The translations under genes and the position numbers were made by a program. A stretch of DNA of 64,000 nucleotides from Campylobacter fetus subsp. fetus. Its GTDB lineage: Bacteria; Campylobacterota; Campylobacteria; Campylobacterales; Campylobacteraceae. Location of the stretch: the NCBI RefSeq assembly GCF_900475935.1, contig NZ_LS483431.1, forward strand, positions 1,674,001-1,738,000. Reading direction: 5' to 3'. The notes under the pieces are model-generated. The model saw only the letters and a program-made list of their open reading frames with translations, did not search any database and was not told the DNA's origin. This document shows positions 17,244-26,985 of this stretch, in pieces; positions within the stretch are counted from its first letter, which is position 1; each line of letters opens with the position of its first letter.

Positions 17244-18237
17244 TAGTATCCTTTATAACGTGGGTTAAAATTTTTACACTTCCTAATCTCGCGCAGTTTG
17301 GACAGCGGTAGAAAAATAACGGATAACTTGTTTTGCACTCGGTACAAAAATAACTAAAACTAAGAGTTGCTCCAAGAAAATTATCGTTTGCGGCCCTTAA
17401 AAGAGCTAAATTAAAATCTTTTGGCTTATCATCAGATAGACCCTTAGCGCCTAAAAGCTCTTTAAACTCCGTATTTTCTAAATTTAAAAGATTATCAAGT
17501 CTAAAAACTATGTCTATACACTCATCAAGACGCAGCATACTTAGACCGTCTAAAGGCTCATTATGCTTTATAAACTGCTCTAAAACCATTCTTTTTAAAA
17601 GTGGAAAATCTTCACTAAGACTTAGAATTTGAGCCACTTTTTCACTAAATTTACTAGTTTTGCTAGTTATGATAAGAGCTTTTATATAGGCAACTTCTGC
17701 TTTTGTATCCGCACCTTGTTCATTTAAAGCGTCTAAAGTTTCAAGACTATTTTCATACATTCTAAGTTTTTCATATGTTACGCCAAGATATCTTAAAGCT
17801 TCACTATTTCTAGGGCTTAGTTTGAGAGATTCTAAAAACACTTCACTGGCTTTTTTTAAAAATCCAGCTTTTAGATATATTTTTCCTAACGCTACCAATA
17901 AAAACTCACGCTGCTTTTTACCGGGTGATTTATCGATAGCAACCAAATACACGCTTATAGCCTTATCAAAATCTCCGCTTTTTGCGAATGTAAGGGCTAA
18001 AACGCTAAGCGAGTTTGTATCAACATCAAGTTCAAGAAGCATCTTTTTGTGCTTTTCACTAAGTCCGCTACTATTTTCAAATTTTTTAACAAATTTCTCT
18101 ATGCTGTGTTTTTCATCTTTGATAGAAAAAATACCCCAAACATAGCTAAGCACGGCTATTAAAAGAAGCGCTCCAAAAAATACAATAAGCCCAAAAATCG
18201 GATCTCTATACTCTACAAAAAAGAAGTCCAAATACAA
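17221..18237 (-). CDS. Membrane-anchored TPR protein with zinc ribbon (LapB-like)
   Basis: A 338-residue protein with one N-terminal membrane helix (about 15-37), a run of tetratricopeptide-like helices (about 70-260), and a C-terminal rubredoxin-type ribbon CTEC...CPNC near residues 300-320. This architecture matches LapB (YciM), which in enterobacteria adjusts LPS synthesis by steering LpxC turnover. Function in this organism is inferred from architecture only. It opens the minus-strand operon with rnhA, rnc and aroC and is divergent from dnaG. Confidence 0.8.
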   Translation of the reverse strand: MYLDFFFVEYRDPIFGLIVFFGALLLIAVLSYVWGIFSIKDEKHSIEKFVKKFENSSGLSEKHKKMLLELDVDTNSLSVLALTFAKSGDFDKAISVYLVAIDKSPGKKQREFLLVALGKIYLKAGFLKKASEVFLESLKLSPRNSEALRYLGVTYEKLRMYENSLETLDALNEQGADTKAEVAYIKALIITSKTSKFSEKVAQILSLSEDFPLLKRMVLEQFIKHNEPLDGLSMLRLDECIDIVFRLDNLLNLENTEFKELLGAKGLSDDKPKDFNLALLRAANDNFLGATLSFSYFCTECKTSYPLFFYRCPNCARLGSVKILTHVIKDTSEEDMPF

Positions 18238-18292
18238 ACCTATATATTAAATTTAATGACCATTATAGCAAATTCAAGGTATAATCTCGCTT

Positions 18293-19933
18293 ATGATAGA
18301 AGCTAGTAGCATTGAAAATTTAAAAAATATCGTTGATATAGCAGACGTTGTAGGAAGTTATCTGCCTCTTAAACGTTCCGGAAGCGACTTTGTATGCGTA
18401 TGCCCGTTTCATAATGATAAAAATCCGTCTATGAGAGTAAGTCCTAGCAAAGGTATTTTTCACTGTTTTTCATGCAAAGCCGGCGGAGATAGTATTAAAT
18501 TTATAATGGATTATGAAAAACTAAGCTATCCTGAAGCTATAGAAAAACTAGCAAATATGTACAACTTCACGCTTAATTACACAGATAACAAAAACGAACA
18601 TCACTATGATAAAAAAATATTAGAAAATTTAAATTTATATTATAAAAGTATGCTTTATAAAAACCGTGAAGCTATAAACTATTTATATAGTCGCGGTATA
18701 AACGATGCTATGATAGAAAAGTGGGAACTTGGCTGGGCTGGAGCGTCTCAAGCAACTATAAATTTACTAGAAAATGAAGAGATAGAACCAAAAGAAGCGC
18801 TGTACGTAGGAGCAGTCAAGCAAAACGAAACGGGGCTTTATGCCAGCTTTATAAACCGCATAACTTTTCCTATTTATAATCATCTTGGAAAACTTGTCGG
18901 ATTTGGCGGTCGCACAATATCAAATAATCCGGCAAAATATGTAAATTCGCCTCAATCTGCTATATTTGATAAATCAAAACTGCTTTACGGATATGATAAA
19001 GCCAAAAATCAGATATTTAAAAAAGGCGAAATCATCATTTGCGAAGGATATATGGACTGCATAATGCTGCATCTAGCAGGAATTAGCAACGCTGTAGCCG
19101 TGCTTGGAACTGCACTTACCGAAAAACATATTCCTCTTTTGAAGCGTTCTGATATAAAAGTTATTTTAAGTTTTGATAACGATGAAGCCGGCGTAAATGC
19201 TGCATTTAAAAGTGCAAAATTGTTAGCTAGCAGCGAGTGCGACGGAAGAGTAGTTCTTATAAGCGGGGGGAAAGATCCGGCTGAGCTTGTAGCTAGCGGT
19301 AGAGCAAATGAGTTAAGAAATAGTTTAGAAGGCGGGGTTGAACTTGGAGAGTTTTACATAAGACATCTCATAAAATCCTCAAATCCAAAAACTCCTCTTG
19401 AAGTTGCTAAAACTCTTGAAAGCGTACAGGAATTCACAAAAGGACTAAAAGAAATAGTGGCAAACTCATACGTGCCGCTGGTATCTTCACTTCTGAGTTT
19501 AGCTCCAAATAGCTTTAGTCTTTGTGGCAATGGTTTTAGATATTCACCCAAAAAGCAGATGGCAAAAGAGACCAAAAGTGCAAAAAAAGATCTTTTAGAG
19601 CTTGAAATTTTAAAAAATATGCTTTTAAATAAAGATTATTTAGAGGTAGTAAAATCAGATTGCGGAAGCGATATGTTCGTAACTCACAATGAAATTTATA
19701 AAGCAGTAACTATCTCTCAAAATCCAAATAATCCACACATAAGAGAGCTAAGCTTAAATGATAATTTTGAAATTTACGATAGTTTAGATAGACTAAAAAA
19801 AGCACTAAATATACTAAAAATCAACTTTTGTGATAAAACTATCGTTTTGCTTGCTAGCTCAAACGACAAATCTAAATTTGAAAAAATAGCACAATTACAA
19901 AATATAAAAAAGCAATTAAAAGGAATTCAATGA
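18293..19933 (+). CDS. dnaG: DNA primase
   Basis: A 546-residue primase that lays down RNA primers for replication. It has the N-terminal CHC2 zinc finger (CPFHNDKNPSMRV...HCFSCKAGGD), the basic core and the TOPRIM domain with IICEGYMDCIMLHLAG and SFDNDEAG. A six-G run at 19265-19270 is in frame and the gene is intact. ATGA overlap couples it to the next gene. Confidence 0.96.
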   Translation: MIEASSIENLKNIVDIADVVGSYLPLKRSGSDFVCVCPFHNDKNPSMRVSPSKGIFHCFSCKAGGDSIKFIMDYEKLSYPEAIEKLANMYNFTLNYTDNKNEHHYDKKILENLNLYYKSMLYKNREAINYLYSRGINDAMIEKWELGWAGASQATINLLENEEIEPKEALYVGAVKQNETGLYASFINRITFPIYNHLGKLVGFGGRTISNNPAKYVNSPQSAIFDKSKLLYGYDKAKNQIFKKGEIIICEGYMDCIMLHLAGISNAVAVLGTALTEKHIPLLKRSDIKVILSFDNDEAGVNAAFKSAKLLASSECDGRVVLISGGKDPAELVASGRANELRNSLEGGVELGEFYIRHLIKSSNPKTPLEVAKTLESVQEFTKGLKEIVANSYVPLVSSLLSLAPNSFSLCGNGFRYSPKKQMAKETKSAKKDLLELEILKNMLLNKDYLEVVKSDCGSDMFVTHNEIYKAVTISQNPNNPHIRELSLNDNFEIYDSLDRLKKALNILKINFCDKTIVLLASSNDKSKFEKIAQLQNIKKQLKGIQ

Positions 19934-20919
19934 ATAAAAAATGTCTGGCACTATTTAGCGGAGGGCTTGATAGTATGCTTGCTATCAAACTTATAAGCTC
20001 ACAAGGTATTGAAGTGCATGCTTTAAATATCGATATCGGTTTTGGAGGAAACCCGGATAAAGCAGAGCTTATGAGTCGTAGAGCTAAAATGGCTGGAGCT
20101 ACTTTTGAAGTGATAAATGCAAGAAGCAAATATCTGCAAGAGGTTCTTTTTAATCCTAAATTCGGATATGGAAAACAGTTTAATCCTTGTATTGATTGTC
20201 ATGGTTTTATGTTTAGAACAGCTATATCTATGCTAGAGGATTACGACGCGAGCTTTGTTATCAGCGGTGAAGTAGTCGGTCAGCGACCGATGAGCCAAAG
20301 AAACGACGCTATGGTGCATGTAAAAAATCTAGCCTTAGATGACAATGATATAATTTTGCGACCGCTTTGCGCGAAACTTTTAAAACCTACTCGTCCTGAG
20401 CGCGAGGGTTTAGTAGATAGAGAGCTTTTACTTGATTTTAACGGACGCGGCAGAAGCAGACAACTAGAACTTGCACATGAATTTGGCTTTAGTGATTTTG
20501 AAACTCCGGGGGGAGGATGTCTGTACACGATGGAAGGATTTTCTAATCGCATTAGAGACTTCATTAAATTTGATAAAAATATGAGTGAAGACGATCTTCA
20601 AAGTCTGCGCTACGGCCGCCATTTACGACTGCTTGGAGGAGCAAAAATGATAATCGGTCGAGATGAAAAAGACAATGCTTATTTAGAAGCTTTGAATTTA
20701 AAAAAGATGGAAAGTATAAAATTCGATGATATCATCGGCGCTCATTCATTCATCAGCAAAAACGCATCAAAAGAGGATTTAGAGTTTGGCGCACGTCTTG
20801 CCATCACTTATTGCAAAAGCGAAAAAGACAAAATATATAGAGCAAAAATAGGCGACAAAACGCTCGACGTATCACCATTCGATAATAAAAATATAGCACA
20901 AACGTATTTTATAAAGTAA
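19930..20919 (+). CDS. PP-loop ATPase, thiouridylase-like, with DUF814-like tail
   Basis: A 329-residue protein of the adenine-nucleotide alpha hydrolase fold. The PP-loop SGGLDSMLA is at residues 10-18. CIDCH follows at about residue 79 and GGGCLYT at about 197, cysteines that could serve sulfur transfer or metal binding. The last 100 residues (GRHLRLLGGAKMIIGRDEKDN) resemble the DUF814/NFACT-R domain. It resembles ThiI/MnmA-type tRNA sulfur-modifying enzymes without their RNA-binding domains. The modified base is unknown. It overlaps dnaG by four bases and is followed after 13 bases by a radical SAM gene. Confidence 0.75.
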   Translation: MNKKCLALFSGGLDSMLAIKLISSQGIEVHALNIDIGFGGNPDKAELMSRRAKMAGATFEVINARSKYLQEVLFNPKFGYGKQFNPCIDCHGFMFRTAISMLEDYDASFVISGEVVGQRPMSQRNDAMVHVKNLALDDNDIILRPLCAKLLKPTRPEREGLVDRELLLDFNGRGRSRQLELAHEFGFSDFETPGGGCLYTMEGFSNRIRDFIKFDKNMSEDDLQSLRYGRHLRLLGGAKMIIGRDEKDNAYLEALNLKKMESIKFDDIIGAHSFISKNASKEDLEFGARLAITYCKSEKDKIYRAKIGDKTLDVSPFDNKNIAQTYFIK

Positions 20920-20932
20920 GTTTACTAAGTTT

Positions 20933-21820
20933 ATGTTTAAAAAAGTATATATTGAAATCAGCGATATCTGCTCTTGTAAATGCAGTTTTTGTCCATCTCC
21001 TCTTATGAAAACAATGCGTAAAACAATGAGTCTTGAGCTGTTTGAAAAAGTTTTGTATCAAGTATCACCTTTAACTAAGAGAATTTGTTTGCATATTTTA
21101 GGGGATCCTTTAGAAGTAAGCAATTTAAAAGAATATATAAATTTAGTATCCAAATTCAACCTAAAAATCGATCTAGTTACGACTGGGAAAATGATTTGCG
21201 ATCATGATTTTGATATGCTTTTAAAACCTCCTTTTCATCAAATTTCATTTTCTTTGAGTGCGTTTTTGGATGAAAATAACCATTTTAAAGATGATTATAT
21301 CGCGAATTTACTTGAATTTTGTGATTTTAGTTTAGCAAATAGGAGCGATACTTTTATAAATTTACGTATTCAAAGCGATTTTTTATTAAGTGATAATGAA
21401 AAAATGATTCAAGTTTTAGATAAATTTGAAAAACATTTTGATATAAATTTAAGCGAGCATCTAAAACATATAAAGCTAAATTTTGCTCAAAAAATTTATG
21501 AAAAAAACGTAAAAATTCGGCTTGCAAGAAAGGTATTATTAAATTTTAAAACCTCTTTTGAATGGAGAAATGATAATTTAATAAACAGCACTAAAACTTG
21601 TTATGCATTAAAAGATCAACTTGGAATTTTGAGCGATGGAGTGGTTGTACCTTGCTGCATAGATTACGCAGGAGCTATAAATTTAGGTAATATAAAAAGC
21701 GAAAGTTTAGCTCAAATTTTAAGATCACAGAGAGTAAAAAATATCAAAAACGGATTTAAGCAAGGTAAAATTGTTGAAAATTATTGCCAAAAATGCGCCT
21801 ACTTAGTCGGAGTCAGCTAA
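20933..21820 (+). CDS. Radical SAM/SPASM-type protein
   Basis: A 295-residue protein with the radical SAM cluster motif CSCKCSFC (Cys-x3-Cys-x2-Cys, about residues 13-20) and a C-terminal half with CYAL, GVVVPCCIDYAG, INLGNI and a final CQKC, the pattern of SPASM-like auxiliary cluster binding. The substrate cannot be deduced. It follows the PP-loop gene by 13 bases, so the two may share a transcript. No leader-peptide gene was seen next to it. Confidence 0.8.
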   Translation: MFKKVYIEISDICSCKCSFCPSPLMKTMRKTMSLELFEKVLYQVSPLTKRICLHILGDPLEVSNLKEYINLVSKFNLKIDLVTTGKMICDHDFDMLLKPPFHQISFSLSAFLDENNHFKDDYIANLLEFCDFSLANRSDTFINLRIQSDFLLSDNEKMIQVLDKFEKHFDINLSEHLKHIKLNFAQKIYEKNVKIRLARKVLLNFKTSFEWRNDNLINSTKTCYALKDQLGILSDGVVVPCCIDYAGAINLGNIKSESLAQILRSQRVKNIKNGFKQGKIVENYCQKCAYLVGVS

Positions 21821-21874
21821 GCTAGGAATTATAGAATTTTGATATAATTATCGCATCAAATTTAAAGGCGAAAT

Positions 21875-22573
21875 ATGCAAATCGATAAACATAATCTTAT
21901 ATTTTTACCTGCTTCGATAGTCATAGCTGCAGTGATTTTGGCTATAGGTTTTAGCACTATCGTAAAAAGCGAACGCAGCGTAAGCGTCAGGGGATTGGCA
22001 GAAAAAGAAGTGCTTGCGGACTTAGCAGTATGGCAAATGAGTTTTTCGGTCGGAGATAATGACCTAGTAGAGCTTCAAAAGAAAGTGTTAGAAAAAACGA
22101 AAATAGCCGAAAATTTTCTAAATAAACGAGGTTTAAATGCTAGTGATTACACTATTCAGGCGCCTTCTATTACTGATAATTCTATAAATCCTTATATGGA
22201 TTCTCAAAAAATTCGCTACACATACATAGCCAAAGCCACCTTACTGATACGCACAAATAAAATATCTGAAATAAAACAAGCACAAAGAGAATCTTTGGAG
22301 CTAGCTAGTGACAATATCGCCATCAGTCAAGACTATGAAAACAGAATTGCATTTGAATTTACAAAACTAAATGATATCAAACCGCAAATGATAGCCGAAG
22401 CGACAAAAAACGCTAAACTAGCAGCCGAGCAATTTGCGACTCTCTCAGGAAGCGAAGTCGGCAAAATAAAAAAGGCGACTCAAGGGCTTTTTAGTATCGA
22501 AAATGCGGCCGTAGGATTAGAGGAGAAGAAAAATATCCGAGTTGTAACTCAAGTTGAGTATTTGCTAAAATAA
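21875..22573 (+). CDS. SIMPL-domain (DUF541) exported protein
   Basis: A 232-residue protein with one N-terminal hydrophobic anchor (about 10-30) and a periplasmic SIMPL domain, recognised by VSVRGLAEKEVLADLAVW at the start and the FTKLNDIKPQMIAEATKNAKLAAEQFA block near the end. Family members bind outer-membrane or signalling partners, but no enzyme role is established. A good terminator follows at 22585, so it is the end of its transcript. Confidence 0.85.
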   Translation: MQIDKHNLIFLPASIVIAAVILAIGFSTIVKSERSVSVRGLAEKEVLADLAVWQMSFSVGDNDLVELQKKVLEKTKIAENFLNKRGLNASDYTIQAPSITDNSINPYMDSQKIRYTYIAKATLLIRTNKISEIKQAQRESLELASDNIAISQDYENRIAFEFTKLNDIKPQMIAEATKNAKLAAEQFATLSGSEVGKIKKATQGLFSIENAAVGLEEKKNIRVVTQVEYLLK

Positions 22574-22584
22574 GAGATAATATT

Positions 22585-22613
22585 AAGAGTAAATTAAACT
22601 TTACTCTTTTTAG
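22585..22613 (+). terminator. Rho-independent terminator after the SIMPL gene
   Basis: Nine-base arms AAGAGTAAA (22585-22593) and TTTACTCTT (22600-22608) around a six-base loop, followed by a T run (to 22611), 12 bases after the stop codon. Confidence 0.75.
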
Positions 22614-22701
22614 ATATATGAAGTTATTTAGTATAGTAACGCACACTGCACCAGCGTTGATAATCGTTTTAACTTACTTTGCATAAATCATAAATTTATA
22701 T

Positions 22702-22926
22702 TCATCTTTGTTTTACACTAGCCAAAACTCCAGAGACTATGGCTAGCATAAGCGAGATAAGATAAACCCTAATACCTCTTCGCCAAACATCAAAACCACC
22801 AAAAATGCCGACAAAGTGAGTATGCTTGAGTAAAAAAGATACTGATAATCTAAGCTAGTCCGGGCAAATTTATCAAATACCAGTATCAAAGACCAAAGCA
22901 GTATGCAAAAAGCTAAGTAAATACTA
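22702..22926 (-). pseudogene. Remnant of a DMT/EamA-type transporter
   Basis: On the minus strand from about 22926 the frame reads a membrane protein-like stretch (IYLAFCILLWSLILVFDKFA, then LTLSAFLVVLMFGEEVLG), then needs one frame change to continue as YLISLMLAIVSGVLASVKQR and stop at 22702. The E-E pattern and the closing VSGVLAS resemble the end of an EamA/SMR domain. No start codon survives in frame (a TAA precedes it). About 75 residues remain, so this is only a fragment. It accounts for most of the 391-base gap between the SIMPL gene and the antiporter. Confidence 0.6.
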
Positions 22927-22964
22927 GCTTATAAGTTTATTCATTATCTAAAATAATTCTAAAT

Positions 22965-24272
22965 TTAGATAAATAGCGAAAATATCACGCCAAATACGAT
23001 TAGCGGGATATTGAAAAATATAAAAGTCGGTACGCAAGTATCGTAGATGTGGCTATGCTTGCCGTCGCTATTTAATCCTGAAGTCGGTCCTAAAGTACTA
23101 TCACTAGCAGGACTTCCGGCGTCTCCCACGGCCGCGGCGATACCGACTAAAAGTATAGTCGCAGAAACGCTAAATCCAAGGCTCACGCAAAGTGGCACGT
23201 AAATCGCGGCTATGATAGGAATAGTTCCAAAACTAGTTCCGATACCCATAGTTACAAGTAGTCCGATAACTAGCATAATGATAGCTCCACCAAGCTTACC
23301 GCCGCTTATAGAACTTGCAAAATTTATAAGCTCATTTATACCGCCGGTTTCTCTGATAACAGAACCAAATCCCGCAGCTACAAGCATGATAAAAGCGATA
23401 AAAGCCATCATAGCAAGACCTTGCTCCATAACTTTATCCATCTTTTTATACTCGATACCGCCAAAGATTATCATAACTATAAGCCCCAAAAGAGCTCCTA
23501 AAGGAAGAGAGCTACTCCAAATTTGGACACCAAAAGCTATGACGGCGCCGCCAAGCACGACACACTCTTTTTGCCCCATACAAAGATCTTTTTTATCCGC
23601 TACTTTTATCTCTTTACTTTCTAAAGCGCTTTGCGTATAATCTCTAGGTTTTCTATAATAAAACAGCGCCAAAACTAAACCGATGAGCATAGCTACGCCG
23701 CCTATCCACATAACGCTACTTATATCGCCTATCTCTACGTTCATACCGTTACTATTTAACTCTTTTTTAAGAATAGTATGGAACAAAATACCAAAACCGA
23801 CTGAAATGCTTACATAAGGAGCTTTTAATCCAAAAGTAAGTGCGCACGCCACAGCTCGTCTGTCTATCTTAAGCTTATTCATCAAAGCAAGTAACGGTGG
23901 TATCAAAATAGGTATAAAAGCTATATGAACAGGTATGAGATTTTGAGAAAAACATGCTATAAAAGCTATGCTCAAAGAAAACCAAAAAACCTTTTTACTT
24001 ATAAATTTACTAACGTAATGTATCAAAATAGGAGTTAAATTCGTCATACTGATAGCCGCCGCAAGCGCTCCAAGAAGTATGTAGCTAAGTGCGGTTTCTA
24101 AGTTGCCTTGCATTCCTGTTATGAGTAAATTCGTAGTCTCTACCAAACCTTTTCCGGCTAGCATTCCAGCAGCTAAAGCCGAGATAAGTATGGCTAAAAA
24201 AACGTTAAAGCGCAGTAAGCACAAAACGCACATAAGCAAAACGCTAAGCACCACGGGATTTGTAAGCAACAT
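22965..24272 (-). CDS. Na+/H+ antiporter-family carrier (NhaC/YuiF-like)
   Basis: A 435-residue, roughly eleven-segment inner-membrane carrier of the ion-transporter superfamily. The N-terminal part (LLRFNVFLAILISALAAGM) fits the Na_H_antiport_2 region and the second half contains GTSFGTIPIIAAIYVPL and AAVGDAGSPASDSTLGPT, the conserved intramembrane acid-rich block. YuiF-type relatives can move amino acids such as histidine, so substrate is uncertain between Na+/H+ exchange and amino-acid uptake. No operon partner. Confidence 0.8.
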   Translation of the reverse strand: MLLTNPVVLSVLLMCVLCLLRFNVFLAILISALAAGMLAGKGLVETTNLLITGMQGNLETALSYILLGALAAAISMTNLTPILIHYVSKFISKKVFWFSLSIAFIACFSQNLIPVHIAFIPILIPPLLALMNKLKIDRRAVACALTFGLKAPYVSISVGFGILFHTILKKELNSNGMNVEIGDISSVMWIGGVAMLIGLVLALFYYRKPRDYTQSALESKEIKVADKKDLCMGQKECVVLGGAVIAFGVQIWSSSLPLGALLGLIVMIIFGGIEYKKMDKVMEQGLAMMAFIAFIMLVAAGFGSVIRETGGINELINFASSISGGKLGGAIIMLVIGLLVTMGIGTSFGTIPIIAAIYVPLCVSLGFSVSATILLVGIAAAVGDAGSPASDSTLGPTSGLNSDGKHSHIYDTCVPTFIFFNIPLIVFGVIFSLFI

Positions 24273-24356
24273 AATCTACCTTTGAAATTTAATAAGCTAG
24301 CATTATACAAACGTATAGCTTAAATTTAGAAAATATTAATATAATATAATTTAATT

Positions 24357-25394
24357 TTAATTTGAAATAGAACTATTTGACAAACTATCTGCGTATAAAT
24401 CATTTTTAAAATTTGATTTATCTAAATTTTCAATCAGCTTTTTGGTTCTAATGTCTCTAGCTTCCGGCAAAATATGATACCATGTATCATGTATCTGTTT
24501 TCTAGGAAAATAGCTTGATCGAAAATCGCCTATAAACTCAAATCCATTTGAATTACATAGTTTTTTAATATCTGTTAAAAACTTTTTATATTCAGCACCG
24601 TTTTTGCCACTAAAATCATAGCAATCATCCCCTACAACAGCAGGATAAGTAAATATAAACTTTACGCCTTTTTCTTTTTCTATCTTTTTCATCAATTCTA
24701 AATTCTCTTTAAAAATTTTATTAATTAAACTACCTTTTTTAACTATTTCTTTTAAAAATATAAATTGTTTACATGAATTCGTAATATCATTTCTAAATGG
24801 AAGTTTAGAATTGAATATATGATCTCCTCTTAATCCGTTTTTAAAATCTTCAAAATAATCTGCATGATTATAACTTTTTAGCATTTTAAAGTCAGTATTA
24901 ATATATCTTATAAAAGATTTTAATAGACTAGAAATAGGAGTGTTGAATATTAATTTTATCTTATACAAAAGCGGAGAATATACGAAATAATGGCTAAGTT
25001 CAAAAAATATATGATCATAAAATATTTTAGGAGCGATATCATTCAAATAAAATCTGTACTCCAAAGGAAGTATTACGATATCTGCGCTATTGGCAAATTT
25101 ATTAATTCTATATAATTTCGCTTGTAAAGGATACTCTGCGTTATCTGCTAAATTTATAGTAATTTTACCGAAATGCTCTTCTATTGTTTTAGAGTTTATA
25201 CTATGAAACGAGTTTGAGCCGCTATCTATTATTATTCTACTTTTTGTTCCGGTATTAGATATGAGATAATTTTTAAAAGAGTGGAAATTTGAGGAAGATT
25301 TTTGTAAAATTATAATATAAGAAACAAAATAAAATGCAAAAAACAGAACTAAAAAAGCTAACAACATAATTAAAAATCTTTTATAATTACCCAT
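24357..25394 (-). CDS. SGNH-hydrolase-like partner of MBOAT acyltransferase (PatB/AlgJ-type)
   Basis: A 345-residue protein anchored by one N-terminal helix (about 8-30) with a periplasmic domain. IIDSGSNSFHSI (about residues 54-65) resembles the nucleophile block of SGNH proteins and DTWYHIL near residue 315 supplies the expected Asp-x-x-His pair. It follows the MBOAT gene by nine bases, the usual two-protein arrangement in which MBOAT carries an acetyl group across the membrane and the SGNH partner transfers it. Acceptor may be peptidoglycan (PatA/PatB), as known in C. jejuni, or an exopolysaccharide. Overall conservation to PatB cannot be tested here. Confidence 0.7.
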   Translation of the reverse strand: MGNYKRFLIMLLAFLVLFFAFYFVSYIIILQKSSSNFHSFKNYLISNTGTKSRIIIDSGSNSFHSINSKTIEEHFGKITINLADNAEYPLQAKLYRINKFANSADIVILPLEYRFYLNDIAPKIFYDHIFFELSHYFVYSPLLYKIKLIFNTPISSLLKSFIRYINTDFKMLKSYNHADYFEDFKNGLRGDHIFNSKLPFRNDITNSCKQFIFLKEIVKKGSLINKIFKENLELMKKIEKEKGVKFIFTYPAVVGDDCYDFSGKNGAEYKKFLTDIKKLCNSNGFEFIGDFRSSYFPRKQIHDTWYHILPEARDIRTKKLIENLDKSNFKNDLYADSLSNSSISN

Positions 25395-25403
25395 TATTTT
25401 GCC

Positions 25404-26849
25404 CTAAAAATTAAAATATAAAAATTGTGATTCTTGAACGCTTCTAGTAGCAAAAAACGCACACACAAATAAAAACACAACAAAAATCGCCGTCTTATAT
25501 CCGAATTTAGAGTTTGCGACCATCTCATTTGAGTTTTTAAACAATACGCAAATTATAAAAGCTAAAGCAGTAACTATAAAGATACTAAGGCTAGCAGCTA
25601 TTTTATGAGTAACATTTTCCATAAAACCAAATGCTTCATTTATCACAATTATAAAGCCGCTATTTGGGGCTATAGAGTTTATATTAAACATTCCTTTTAA
25701 TACCTTAAAAGCAGACTCCATATCTTTAGCTCTAAAAAATACCCATGTAATATTTATAAAATTAAAGGTGATAATCCACGCCAAAATCCTATGCAAAGGT
25801 TTAAAATGAGAACTATAAAAACGATGAATCATAAGAGCTGTTCCGTGAAGAGCTCCCCATATAATAAATGTCCAACCGGCGCCATGCCATAATCCACCAA
25901 GTAAAAATACGATAAAAATATTTATATACGCCCTGCTCTCTCCAAGCCTATTTCCACCAAGAGGAATATAAATATAATCGCGTAAAAACCTTGAGAGAGT
26001 CATATGCCATCTACGCCAAAACTCTTGAATACTAAGTGATTTATAAGGAGAGTTAAAATTTAGAGGTAAAACTATATTAAACATATATGAGATACCTATT
26101 GCCATATCAGTATATCCGCTAAAATCAAAATATAGCTGAAAAGTATAACTCAAACTTGTTATCCACGCTTCACTCATACTAAGCATAGCAACACTATCAA
26201 ATCCATAATTTGCAAATTTAGCAAAAAAATCGGCTATCACGACCTTTTTAAACAGTCCAATAGCAAATAAAAATATACCTATACTGATATTTTTATAATG
26301 TATTTTTTTACGCCTTAAATTTGCAAATTGCGGCATCATTTCAGCGTGATGTATGATAGGACCTGCTAAAAGATGCGGAAAATACGTTACAAATAAAGCG
26401 TATTTGAGATAATTCGTCTCTTTAACCTTACCGCTGAAACAATCCACTAAAAACGCAATTTGAGTAAATGTAAAAAAGCTGATACCAAGTGGTAAAATGA
26501 TATGATGCAAAGGAATATTCGAGCTAAACATACCGTTAAAATTTTCTATAAAAAAGTCCGTATATTTGTAATATCCGAGAAAGGCTAGATTACACAATAT
26601 GCTAAACCACAAAAATATCTTTTTAAATTTAAACTCTTTACAAAGATGATTTCCTGTAAAAAAGTTAAATGTGATAGACACCAAAATAAGCGGCACATAG
26701 ATAAAATTCCAATATCCATAAAAAACCAAAGATGCCGCTGTTAATATAAAAATGCTAGCTTTCATCAGCCTAAATTTAGATAGTAAAAAATATAGAAAAA
26801 ACGTGATAGGTAAAAATACAAATATAAACTCAAACGAGTTAAAAAGCAT
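25404..26849 (-). CDS. MBOAT-family membrane O-acyltransferase (PatA/AlgI-like)
   Basis: A 481-residue, multi-segment membrane protein. The MBOAT catalytic region is clear: IQEFWRRWHMTLSRFLRDYIY followed by the invariant histidine in LLGGLWHGAGWTF. The family brings activated acetyl or alanyl groups across the inner membrane. It is made with the SGNH-like protein directly downstream. Peptidoglycan O-acetylation is the most likely role by analogy with C. jejuni; alginate-like polymer modification is the alternative. Confidence 0.88.
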   Translation of the reverse strand: MLFNSFEFIFVFLPITFFLYFLLSKFRLMKASIFILTAASLVFYGYWNFIYVPLILVSITFNFFTGNHLCKEFKFKKIFLWFSILCNLAFLGYYKYTDFFIENFNGMFSSNIPLHHIILPLGISFFTFTQIAFLVDCFSGKVKETNYLKYALFVTYFPHLLAGPIIHHAEMMPQFANLRRKKIHYKNISIGIFLFAIGLFKKVVIADFFAKFANYGFDSVAMLSMSEAWITSLSYTFQLYFDFSGYTDMAIGISYMFNIVLPLNFNSPYKSLSIQEFWRRWHMTLSRFLRDYIYIPLGGNRLGESRAYINIFIVFLLGGLWHGAGWTFIIWGALHGTALMIHRFYSSHFKPLHRILAWIITFNFINITWVFFRAKDMESAFKVLKGMFNINSIAPNSGFIIVINEAFGFMENVTHKIAASLSIFIVTALAFIICVLFKNSNEMVANSKFGYKTAIFVVFLFVCAFFATRSVQESQFLYFNF

Positions 26850-26985
26850 AAGTATCCTTGAAAAACGACTTAAATGAATTTAATTTTACTTTAAATTTAT
26901 TTAAAGTTGAATAAATTGTAATTTTTAAACATTTTAAACTAAATTTTGATAAAATGGAGCAAATTTAAAAATAAAGGCAAAACTC

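Noticed and set aside
19265-19270. G6 run inside dnaG as a phase-variable tract
   Set aside because: The gene is intact and in frame, and dnaG is essential. Six G is below the usual switching length.
20508-20513. G6 run inside the PP-loop gene
   Set aside because: It encodes conserved Pro-Gly-Gly-Gly-Cys in an intact frame.
23212-23640. 142-residue plus-strand frame opposite the antiporter gene
   Set aside because: Lies wholly antisense to a convincing carrier gene and has the Ile/Pro-rich look of a shadow.
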